NCBI GenBank assembly: GCA_937875615.1
Contig: CALNBU010000491.1
Span: 1 to 9,237 of the forward strand
Source of the DNA: an uncultured Archangium sp.
Lineage (GTDB): Bacteria; Myxococcota; Myxococcia; Myxococcales; Myxococcaceae
Direction of reading: 5' to 3'
Length of the DNA stretch: 9,237 nt
The notes under the pieces were generated by a model, which saw only the letters and a program-made list of their open reading frames with translations, made no database searches and was not told where the DNA came from. The position numbers and the translations under genes were made by a program. This document shows positions 1 to 6,006 of this stretch, piece by piece (position 1 is the stretch's first letter; each line of letters begins with the position of its first letter).

Positions 1-421
1 CGCCGGTGACGGTGGTGGCGTCGATGCAGCTGTACGAAGAGGGGCACTTCCCGTCGAAGCTGCAGTCGCGGCCGCAGAAGCCCGTCTCGCCCACCATCAG
101 GCACTTGTCGGCCAGCTGCGGACAGTCGCTGTCCTGGGTGCAGGCCTCACAGAGACCCACGCGGGCCTGCACGCAGGCCTTGCGGTCGCCCTCCAGGGTG
201 GTGCACAGCTCCGTCTCCCGACAGCCGATGAGGCAGGGGCGCAGGCACACCGCCGCCTCACCGTTGACCGCGTCGCACAGGCCCGTCTCGCAGACGTCGT
301 CGTTGACGCAGGGCTCGCCTTCCTTGCTGAGGGTCGTCTCCGGGTGCTGGCGCTGACAGTTACAGGAAGGCAACACGAACAGCGTCGCGGCCGCGAAAAC
401 AAGGAGAACGGGGAGGCGCAT
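1..421 (-). CDS. Cys-rich lipoprotein, 3' end outside window
   Basis: Reading from an ATG at 421, the frame stays open to the window edge, giving 140 codons with no stop. Residues 1-20 form a short lipoprotein signal peptide: one Arg, a hydrophobic run, then a lipobox-like LPSC with the acylated Cys at 20. The mature part has 18 Cys in the visible 140 residues (for example 38, 44, 49, 59, 63, 67, 73, 83, 91, 94, 100, 107, 116, 120, 126, 132). They are spaced like the short disulfide-rich modules common in myxobacterial surface lipoproteins. The likely location is the outer membrane or periplasm, with many disulfides. No enzymatic motif is visible and I assign no function. It lies 102 nt downstream of DUF2378 copy 1 on the same strand and may have its own promoter. 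The lipoprotein assignment is fairly sure; the role is unknown. Confidence 0.75.
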   Translation of the reverse strand, partial: MRLPVLLVFAAATLFVLPSCNCQRQHPETTLSKEGEPCVNDDVCETGLCDAVNGEAAVCLRPCLIGCRETELCTTLEGDRKACVQARVGLCEACTQDSDCPQLADKCLMVGETGFCGRDCSFDGKCPSSYSCIDATTVTG

Positions 422-458
422 GGGGGACTTCCGGGTGAGGGGGGCGCAGCGAAGTCCG

Positions 459-487
459 AGGAAACCCCGGGCTTTCAGTGCCGTCAA
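459..487 (-). promoter_or_regulatory. possible sigma70-like promoter for the Cys-rich lipoprotein
   Basis: On the minus strand a near-consensus -35 TTGACG (482-487) is followed after 17 nt by TTTCCT (459-464), a weak -10 match of 3 out of 6. It sits about 40 nt upstream of the ATG at 421. A near-palindrome, GAAACCCCGGGCTTTC (461-476), overlaps it. The evidence is only the -35 match, the spacing and the position. Confidence 0.25.
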
Positions 488-523
488 TTCCGGGCGCACG
501 GTTTCTGGGAATGACGCGGACGG

Positions 524-1063
524 TCAACGCCAGGTGATGAACAGGGTGACGCCGGGCGGCTGGGCGTCCTCCACCTGCACCTCGCCCTGGCGGTTGATGA
601 GGGCGAGGCCCCCTTCGAGCACGCCCTGCCAGAGCGTCGGCAGCCCGTAGACGTCGCTGAGGTGGAGGCGCGCGCTGGTGGCGCTCAGCAGCTCCGCCTT
701 CGAGGTGGTGAAGTTGTTGGCGGTGCGGAAGGCGCGGTCGAGGCGGGGCAGGGAGCGCACCGGCCCCACCACCCGCAGCAGCGAGGACACCGCGCTGCCC
801 ATCAACGTGTCCTTCCAGCCCATCATGTACGCGTAGCCCAGCTTCCGGAGCCCGGCCTCGAGGGGCAGCTCGGGGAAGGCGGTGGTGGCGATGAAGCGCA
901 CCTGCGGCGTCCACTCTTCGACGGGGAAGGCCGCCGGGAGCCGGTCCACGTCGAAGCCCCGCAGGCGCAGGCCGGCGCGCAGGGAGGCTCCGGCCCGGGG
1001 CCCCAGGCCCTTGAGCATCCCTTCCACTGAGGTCGCGAAGATGAGGCGCCGGGGAGACGACAT
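524..1063 (-). CDS. DUF2378 (TIGR02265) family protein, copy 1
   Basis: This 179-residue protein is recognised as DUF2378/TIGR02265, a paralogous family of roughly 180-200 residues that I know from myxobacteria; its function is uncharacterised. Family features seen are the N-terminal IFATSVEGML block (8-17), the LGPR motif (20-23), a Gly/Leu-rich middle (91-100, reading AVSSLLRVVG), the signature TANNFT (114-119), and a C-terminal segment ending in ITWR. There is no signal peptide or membrane segment, so it is probably cytoplasmic. An upstream in-frame ATG at 1153 would add 30 residues but would run into the divergent helicase gene. The ATG at 1063 gives an N-terminus that lines up with copy 2 (5458-6006). 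No Shine-Dalgarno is evident. Its start lies 19 nt from the helicase start on the other strand. Family call confident; role unknown. Confidence 0.85.
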   Translation of the reverse strand: MSSPRRLIFATSVEGMLKGLGPRAGASLRAGLRLRGFDVDRLPAAFPVEEWTPQVRFIATTAFPELPLEAGLRKLGYAYMMGWKDTLMGSAVSSLLRVVGPVRSLPRLDRAFRTANNFTTSKAELLSATSARLHLSDVYGLPTLWQGVLEGGLALINRQGEVQVEDAQPPGVTLFITWR

Positions 1064-1082
1064 AGGTGGCCGCCCGGTGGCT

Positions 1083-3083
1083 ATGGCAAAAGCAGCGGGC
1101 GTGTCTACCGGCCGTGACGACCAGCCGCGCTTTCCGGTGCCCGAGGGGCTCACCTCCGACGGGGTGCTGGGTCCTTCGGGCGCGCTGTCGGCGTCGCTCC
1201 CCGGCTACGAGCTGCGGCCCCAGCAGCTGGAGATGGGGCGCGCGGTGGAGCGGGCGCTGGCGCAGCACCGCTTCCTGCTGGCGGAGGCCGGCACCGGCAC
1301 CGGGAAGACCCTGGCCTACCTGGTGCCCAGCCTGCTGTCCGGTCGCCGGGTGGTGGTGTCCACGGCCACCCGCACGCTGCAGGAGCAGATTTTTTCGAAG
1401 GACCTCCCCCTGCTGCGCGACGAGGTGGGGCTGCCGGTGCGCGCGGCGTTGCTCAAGGGGCGCGCCAACTACCTCTGCGCGGCGAAGTTCGAGCGCTTCG
1501 AGTCGTTCCCGCTCTTCGACCTGCCGGAGGAGGCCAGCCACTGGGACACCTTCCGCCAGTGGGCGCTCACCACCGCCACCGGCGACCGCGGCGAGTCGAA
1601 CGTGCCCGACGACTGGTCCACCTGGCTCAAGGTGTCCACCACGCCCGACTCCTGCACCGGGAGCCAGTGCCCGTTCTACGAGAACTGCTTCGTCACCCGC
1701 GCCCGCCGCGCCGCCGCCGACTGCCAGCTCATCGTGGTCAACCACGCGCTGTTCTTCGCCGACCTCTCGCTGCGGAGCCGGGGGGAGGCGCTCGAGCTGG
1801 GGGTGCTGCCGGCCTACGACGCGGTCATCTTCGACGAGGCGCACGCGCTGGAGGACGTGGCCACCGAGCACTTCGGCCTCACCTTCTCGTCGGGGCGGGT
1901 GTTCGCGCTGGTGAATGACGTGCTGGAGCGCACGCCGAAGACGCACGCCCACTCCGCGACGCTCATCGCCCTGGCGGTGGAGCTGCGCGCGCGCGCCGAG
2001 GTGCTCTTCGAGAACGTGGCCAGCGCGCTCCAGCTGCGCACCGAGACGGGCGAGGGCAGCGCCGACGTGCGGCTGCTCCCCGACTCGCTGGACGTGGTGG
2101 CCGGCGAGGCGAAGCTGGTGCACGAGACGCTGGGGGCGATGGCCGCGCTGTGCCCCGAAGACGACGCCGACCTGGGCAGCGTGCACCGCCGGGCCCTGGA
2201 CTCCGCGCTGTGCCTCGACGCGGTGCTGCGCGCCGACGACGCGGCGCAGGTCTACTGGGCGCAGAGCCGGGGCCGCACCCTGAGCCTGCGCGCCGCGCCC
2301 ATCGACGTGGGGGCCTCGCTGGCGTCGACGCTGTACGGGGCGGTGGACAGCGTGGTCTTCACCTCGGCCACGCTGCAGGCCGGCGGCGGCTTCGACTACC
2401 TGCAGGAGCGTCTGGGCCTGAAGGGGTTGCCCACCGACACGCTCCGCGTCGACTCGCCCTTCGACTACGCGCGGCAGGCGCTGCTGTACGTGCCGGGCTA
2501 CCTCCCCCCGCCGGCGGACCCGGAGTGGACGGTGCGCTTCGCGCGGGAGGTCTTCCGGCTGCTGCGCGCCTCGGGCGGCCGGGCCTTCGTGCTCTTCACC
2601 TCGCGCAGCCACTTGGAGGCGGTGCACGAGCTGGTGGCGCCGCACCTCACCCTGCCGGTGTTGAAGCAGGGCGAGGCGCCGCGCGGGGCGCTGCTGGCGC
2701 GCTTCGTGGCCGAGCCCTCGGTGTTGTTCGCCACCCAGAGCTTCTGGGAGGGCGTCGACGTGCCCGGCGAGGCGCTGTCGCTGGTCATCATCGACCGGCT
2801 GCCCTTCGCGCCGCCCAACGAGCCCCTGCAGGCCGCGCGCATGGACGCGGTGCGCGCCCGCGGAGACCGCCCCTTCGACGCGCTGCAGGTGCCCCAGGCG
2901 GCGCTGGCGCTGCGGCAGGGCTTCGGGCGGCTCATCCGCTCGGGGCGGGACCGCGGGGTGGTGGCCCTGGGCGACTCGCGGGTGGTGACGAAGCGCTACG
3001 GCGCGCGCTTCCTCGACAGCCTGCCGAAGGTGCCGCTCACCATGCGCTTCGAAGACGTGCAGGCCTTCTTCGGAGAGAGGTAA
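1083..3083 (+). CDS. dinG: DinG/XPD-family iron-sulfur ATP-dependent DNA helicase
   Basis: This 666-residue superfamily 2 helicase of the DinG/YoaA (XPD-like) type is predicted to unwind DNA, including R-loops and other blocked structures, 5' to 3' using ATP. Visible motifs in order are: RPQQLEM near 45-51; Walker A AGTGTGKT (69-76); four Cys at 132, 191, 196 and 202, the 4Fe-4S ligand pattern; DEAH (251-254); SAT within FTSATL (426-431); FWEGVDVPGE (554-563); and motif VI QGFGRLIRS (612-620). The length fits the family (E. coli YoaA about 636, DinG about 716). The frame is open back to 882, but that would overlap copy 1 of DUF2378. The ATG at 1083 is preferred. An in-frame GTG at 1077 lies 7 nt after AGGTGG and could be the true start. 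RNase HI follows 10 nt after the stop. The family is certain; dinG versus yoaA orthology is not. Confidence 0.93.
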   Translation: MAKAAGVSTGRDDQPRFPVPEGLTSDGVLGPSGALSASLPGYELRPQQLEMGRAVERALAQHRFLLAEAGTGTGKTLAYLVPSLLSGRRVVVSTATRTLQEQIFSKDLPLLRDEVGLPVRAALLKGRANYLCAAKFERFESFPLFDLPEEASHWDTFRQWALTTATGDRGESNVPDDWSTWLKVSTTPDSCTGSQCPFYENCFVTRARRAAADCQLIVVNHALFFADLSLRSRGEALELGVLPAYDAVIFDEAHALEDVATEHFGLTFSSGRVFALVNDVLERTPKTHAHSATLIALAVELRARAEVLFENVASALQLRTETGEGSADVRLLPDSLDVVAGEAKLVHETLGAMAALCPEDDADLGSVHRRALDSALCLDAVLRADDAAQVYWAQSRGRTLSLRAAPIDVGASLASTLYGAVDSVVFTSATLQAGGGFDYLQERLGLKGLPTDTLRVDSPFDYARQALLYVPGYLPPPADPEWTVRFAREVFRLLRASGGRAFVLFTSRSHLEAVHELVAPHLTLPVLKQGEAPRGALLARFVAEPSVLFATQSFWEGVDVPGEALSLVIIDRLPFAPPNEPLQAARMDAVRARGDRPFDALQVPQAALALRQGFGRLIRSGRDRGVVALGDSRVVTKRYGARFLDSLPKVPLTMRFEDVQAFFGER

Positions 3084-3093
3084 GAGGCGCGCC

Positions 3094-3540
3094 GTGGACG
3101 CCAGGGCAGACATCTTCACCGACGGCGCGTGCAGCGGAAACCCCGGCCCCGGAGGGTGGGGGGTGCTGCTGCGCTGGGGCGCGCTGGAGAAGGAGCTCTT
3201 CGGCGGCGAGAAGGACACCACCAACAACCGCATGGAGCTGACCGCCGTCATCCAGGCGCTGGAGGCGCTGAAGCGGCCGGTGCGGGTGCGGCTCCACACC
3301 GACTCCACCTACGTGATGCAGGGCATCACCAAATGGATTTTTGGCTGGAAGAAGAACGGCTGGAAGACCGCGGCGAAGGCGCCGGTGAAGAACGAAGACC
3401 TCTGGCGCGCGCTCGACGCGGCGGTGGCCCGGCACGACATCGAGTGGAAGTGGGTGAAGGGGCACGCCGGCCACGAGGGCAACGAGCGGGCCGACGCGCT
3501 GGCCAACAAGGGCGTGGCGCTGGCGCGCGCAGGGCGCTGA
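3094..3540 (+). CDS. rnhA: ribonuclease HI
   Basis: This enzyme cleaves the RNA strand of RNA:DNA hybrids (R-loops, primers) using two metal ions; it is cytoplasmic. The 148 residues carry the full catalytic set at the same numbers as the E. coli enzyme: D10 (in FTDGACSGNPGPGGWG), E48 (NNRMEL), D70 (HTDSTY), H124 (VKGHAGHEGNE) and D134. The Trp/Lys-rich handle segment used for substrate binding in the E. coli enzyme is present (about 80-100, KWIFGWKKNGWK), so it is the classic type 1 form. It starts with GTG, preceded by AAGAGG (3082-3087) at 6 nt spacing. The upstream helicase ends 10 nt before, so the two are almost certainly one transcript. There are no missing residues. Confidence 0.97.
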   Translation: MDARADIFTDGACSGNPGPGGWGVLLRWGALEKELFGGEKDTTNNRMELTAVIQALEALKRPVRVRLHTDSTYVMQGITKWIFGWKKNGWKTAAKAPVKNEDLWRALDAAVARHDIEWKWVKGHAGHEGNERADALANKGVALARAGR

Positions 3541-3550
3541 AGACGACGAC

Positions 3551-3580
3551 GCCGCGGCCACCCGGGAGGATGACCGCGGC
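3551..3580. terminator. possible bidirectional terminator between convergent genes
   Basis: The inverted repeat GCCGCGG (3551-3557) / CCGCGGC (3574-3580) forms a 7-bp all-GC stem. A mismatch and two further pairs extend it around the loop CCCGGGAGGA. It lies between the RNase HI stop (3540) and the stop of the converging lipoprotein (3604). There is no U-tract on either side, so an intrinsic terminator is plausible but unproven. Confidence 0.4.
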
Positions 3581-3603
3581 GCGGGCGTTGAAAAGAGGAC
3601 GAC

Positions 3604-4419
3604 TTACTGCGCGGGGTTGACGACGGTCAGCACCACGCCCTCGGTCAGCTCCGGGCGCGAGCGGCCGGCCACCAGGCCGAGCGCGGTCGCGGGCACGCCG
3701 TTGGCGGCCAGGTAGGCCTTGAGGGCCAGCGCGCGCTTGGTGCCGACGGAGGTGTCCTTCACCGCGGCGTCCACGAAGATGTCGGCCTTGATGCCCGTGC
3801 CCTTGAGCACCGAGACCAGGCTGTTCAGCCCGTCCTTCGACTTCTCGAGGTCGAGGGCGGCGTCGGCGGTGAAGGCGATGTCATTCCAGGTGATGACGGC
3901 GCCCTTGGTCTTCGAGTCGGCGAAGAGCTTGTCGGCCGCGGCCTTGGTCGCCGCCGCCGCCGAGTCGATGGCCGAAATCTTCTGGCCCACCGCGGTCACC
4001 GCGCCGTCCGCGGCCGAGATGAGCGACTCGGCCTTGCTCAGCAGGCCGTCCACCGGGGCCTTGGCGCTGGAGATGGCGGCCTGCAGGCCCACCTTCTTGC
4101 CGGCGGTGATGGAGGCGTCGACCGCGGTGCGGGCGCTGGTGATGCCCTGCTTCACGGCCTCGAGGCCCGCGGCGGCGGCGGACACCGCGGCGTCGGCGGC
4201 GCTCTTCTCGCCCGCGACGGCGGCGTCAGCGGCGGGCGCGACCAGGCCCTTGGCCTTCTCGGTCAACGCGGCGTGGTCCTTGGCCAGCTTGTCCAGCTTG
4301 CCCTGCCAGCCGGCGGTGGTCTCCTCCCAGGTCTTCTTCTCGGCGGTGAGGTCTTCCTGACAGGCCACCAGCGACAGGGTCGCGAGGGCGAAAACGGCGG
4401 TGCGCATCTGAATCTGCAT
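3604..4419 (-). CDS. Ala-rich lipoprotein with degenerate OmpA-like C-terminus
   Basis: This is a 271-residue lipoprotein precursor. The signal peptide spans 1-19, with lipobox LVAC and the acylated Cys at 20. Residues 22-170 are Ala/Lys/Asp-rich, with heptad-like helical stretches suggesting a long helical or coiled-coil stalk. From about 173 to 268 the pattern resembles an OmpA-like peptidoglycan-binding domain: strand ITWNDIAF, a helix (LEKSKDGLNSLVSVL), strand ADIFV, then RALALKAYLAANGV and a closing strand. The usual GHTD...N..LS..RA block is shortened to VDAAVKDTSVGTKRAL, so the diaminopimelate-binding Asp may be missing or moved. The start at 4419 is chosen because a strong Shine-Dalgarno lies 7 nt upstream; the open frame extends to 4497 and a second Met lies at residue 5. 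The likely location is the outer membrane facing the periplasm. The lipoprotein call is firm; the OmpA relation is an inference from the pattern. Confidence 0.8.
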   Translation of the reverse strand: MQIQMRTAVFALATLSLVACQEDLTAEKKTWEETTAGWQGKLDKLAKDHAALTEKAKGLVAPAADAAVAGEKSAADAAVSAAAAGLEAVKQGITSARTAVDASITAGKKVGLQAAISSAKAPVDGLLSKAESLISAADGAVTAVGQKISAIDSAAAATKAAADKLFADSKTKGAVITWNDIAFTADAALDLEKSKDGLNSLVSVLKGTGIKADIFVDAAVKDTSVGTKRALALKAYLAANGVPATALGLVAGRSRPELTEGVVLTVVNPAQ

Positions 4420-4426
4420 TGTGTGA

Positions 4427-4436
4427 CTCCTCCCTT
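4427..4436 (-). promoter_or_regulatory. Shine-Dalgarno deciding the lipoprotein start
   Basis: On the minus strand the sequence reads AAGGGAGGAG, ending 7 nt before the ATG at 4419. This is the strongest ribosome binding site in the window. It favours 4419 over the upstream ATG at 4497 and the downstream one at 4407. Confidence 0.75.
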
Positions 4437-4444
4437 GGGGTTGT

Positions 4445-4471
4445 GTCGGCACTTCAACGATGAACGCCGAC
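4445..4471. promoter_or_regulatory. hairpin in the divergent leader
   Basis: GTCGGC (4445-4450) pairs with GCCGAC (4466-4471), and inside it TTCA (4453-4456) pairs with TGAA (4461-4464) around loop ACGA. It lies 8 nt upstream of the lipoprotein Shine-Dalgarno, within the 120-nt gap between the divergent lipoprotein (4419) and nuclease (4540) starts. It could be an mRNA leader stem-loop or a dyad operator; no promoter hexamers are convincing here. Confidence 0.35.
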
Positions 4472-4539
4472 GTGAAGCTCGGTGCACTGCATGGCACGAC
4501 TCAGGGCGCGTGTCTCGCCTCCGTGGTAGGTGCAGGACT

Positions 4540-5454
4540 GTGCATCGTCTGAGCGGCGCGTTGCTGATGGTGTGGTGGAGCTGTGCCCCGCCGGTCGAAG
4601 CGCCACCCGACGCCGGCGTCGAGCCCCCGCGGCTGCGCGCGCGCGCCGCCACCTTCAACACCCTGCGCTTCTTCGACACCGTCTGCGACACCGGCGCGTG
4701 CGCCGCCGGCGACTACGAGGCGCAGCCCACGCAGGAGCGCTTCGACGCCCGCGCCGCCCAGCTGGCCAACGCCATCGACGGCTTCGGCGCTGACCTGGTG
4801 TCGCTGCAGGAGGTCGAGACGCAGGCCTGCCTCGACGCGCTCCAGGTCCGCCTGCAGCGCGCCATGCCGCACGCCGTGCTGGGCGAGCTCGGCACGCCCG
4901 CCTCGGTGGACGTCGCCATCTTCTCGCGCACGTCGCTGGAGTCGGTCATCACCCACCGCGCGCAGACGCCCCTGACGCGCCCCGATGGCACCACCACCAG
5001 CTTCAGCCGGGAGCTGCTGGAGGTGCACACCCTGGTGGAGGGCCGCCGCGTCATCCTCTTCGCCGCCCACTTCCGCTCCAAGGTGAATGACGATGCGGGC
5101 CGCCGCCTCGCCGAAGCGCAGGCCACCCGGCGCCTGGTGCTGGCCGCGGCCGAGGCGCACCCGGGGGCGCTGGTGCTGCTGGGCGGAGACCTGAACGACA
5201 CCCCCGGCTCTGCGCCGTTGGAGGCGCTGGAGGAAGGTGGACGGCTGGTGCGCGCGGCGGCGGACCTCCCCGTAGACGAGCAGGTGACGTGGGCGTCGGG
5301 CACGCTCCGCGAGGCCATCGACCACCTCTACCAGGCGGTGGATGACGCGGTGGCGCCGGTGCCGCGCTCGGCGCGCAGCTGGAAAGAGGGTGCGCGCGGC
5401 TTCGCGGGCTCCGACCACTTCGCGCTCACCGCGGAGTGGGAGTTCGAGCCCTGA
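4540..5454 (+). CDS. secreted/lipid-anchored endonuclease-exonuclease-phosphatase (EEP) family protein
   Basis: This is a 304-residue metal-dependent phosphodiester hydrolase of the EEP (DNase I-like) fold; the substrate cannot be told (nucleic acid, phosphoinositide or sphingomyelin-type). Motifs in order are TFNTLRF (38-44), the metal-binding LQEVE (89-93), DVAIFSR (124-130), AHFRSK with catalytic His177, GGDLND (215-220, D217/N219), IDH (260-262), and the terminal SDH (291-293). The core is complete. The N-terminus has an Arg, a short hydrophobic run and WWSC with Cys15, so it is probably a lipoprotein, although the two Trp are atypical for a lipobox. C49 and C54 could form a disulfide, which fits export. 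The GTG at 4540 is chosen because it begins the signal peptide and GTAGG lies 9 nt upstream. The open frame reaches back to 4273, but that would overlap the divergent gene. Confidence 0.85.
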   Translation: MHRLSGALLMVWWSCAPPVEAPPDAGVEPPRLRARAATFNTLRFFDTVCDTGACAAGDYEAQPTQERFDARAAQLANAIDGFGADLVSLQEVETQACLDALQVRLQRAMPHAVLGELGTPASVDVAIFSRTSLESVITHRAQTPLTRPDGTTTSFSRELLEVHTLVEGRRVILFAAHFRSKVNDDAGRRLAEAQATRRLVLAAAEAHPGALVLLGGDLNDTPGSAPLEALEEGGRLVRAAADLPVDEQVTWASGTLREAIDHLYQAVDDAVAPVPRSARSWKEGARGFAGSDHFALTAEWEFEP

Positions 5455-5457
5455 GGG

Positions 5458-6006
5458 CTACGCGGCCCAGCTCAGGCGCAGGGTGAAGCCGGTCTCGTCT
5501 CGCGCGGTGACGGTGACCTGTGGCGCGCTGGCACCCAGCAGCTCCAGGCAGCGGCCGAGGACGCCGACGTCGAACTCCGCCGGCACGTCGAACTCATTCA
5601 TGTGGAAGTCGTAGCTGGTGGGGCCCACCGGCGTCAGGGTCACCCTGGTGTAGTTGTTGGTGACGGCGTAGGTGCGCGCCGCGCGCTCGACGGCGCGGCG
5701 CACGCCGATGACGCGCAGCGCGGCGAAGGAGGCGCGGCCCACCAGCGTCCCGGTGAAGCCGTCGATGGTGTCGCGCCCCAGCAGGACGCAGGCCGCCTCG
5801 AAGGTGAGGGTGGGGTGGAAGCTCCGCGCGAGGATGCGCAGCGTCTCCAGCCACACCGGCAGGGGGTAGACCGGGTCGAACTTCTTCTTGAGGTCGACCC
5901 CCGCGGCGCGGAGCTCGTCTTCGATGGAGGAGGTGATGCGCCCGCGCAGCGCCGGCGTGAAGAGCGACTCGTAGGCGCTGTGGTAGACGACGCGGGTCTC
6001 GCTCAT
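5458..6006 (-). CDS. DUF2378 (TIGR02265) family protein, copy 2
   Basis: This is a 182-residue member of the same uncharacterised family as the protein at 524-1063, but strongly diverged. Shared blocks are an N-terminal SAYESLF (10-16, replacing VEGML), LRAAGVDL (32-39), a Gly-Arg turn (GTLVGR, 86-91), the signature VTNNYT (115-120), and a C-terminus ending in LRLSWAA. There is no signal peptide or membrane segment, so it is probably cytoplasmic. Its ATG overlaps the TGA of the dioxygenase gene (ATGA, 6003-6006) and no Shine-Dalgarno is seen, so translation is probably coupled. It ends 3 nt from the stop of the convergent nuclease gene. The close link to homogentisate dioxygenase is the only functional hint; a sensory or accessory role is inference only. 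Confidence 0.87.
   Translation of the reverse strand: MSETRVVYHSAYESLFTPALRGRITSSIEDELRAAGVDLKKKFDPVYPLPVWLETLRILARSFHPTLTFEAACVLLGRDTIDGFTGTLVGRASFAALRVIGVRRAVERAARTYAVTNNYTRVTLTPVGPTSYDFHMNEFDVPAEFDVGVLGRCLELLGASAPQVTVTARDETGFTLRLSWAA

Noticed and set aside
360..3308. A 982-codon open frame on the minus strand, mostly antisense to the helicase gene
   Set aside because: Its composition is that of a GC-rich shadow (Arg, Gly, His, Gln runs) with no domain. The plus strand has a complete helicase motif set and proper codon bias.
3719..4360. A 213-codon plus-strand frame opposite the Ala-rich lipoprotein
   Set aside because: It is the antisense of Ala/Lys-rich codons. The minus strand has a lipoprotein signal, a strong Shine-Dalgarno and a domain pattern.
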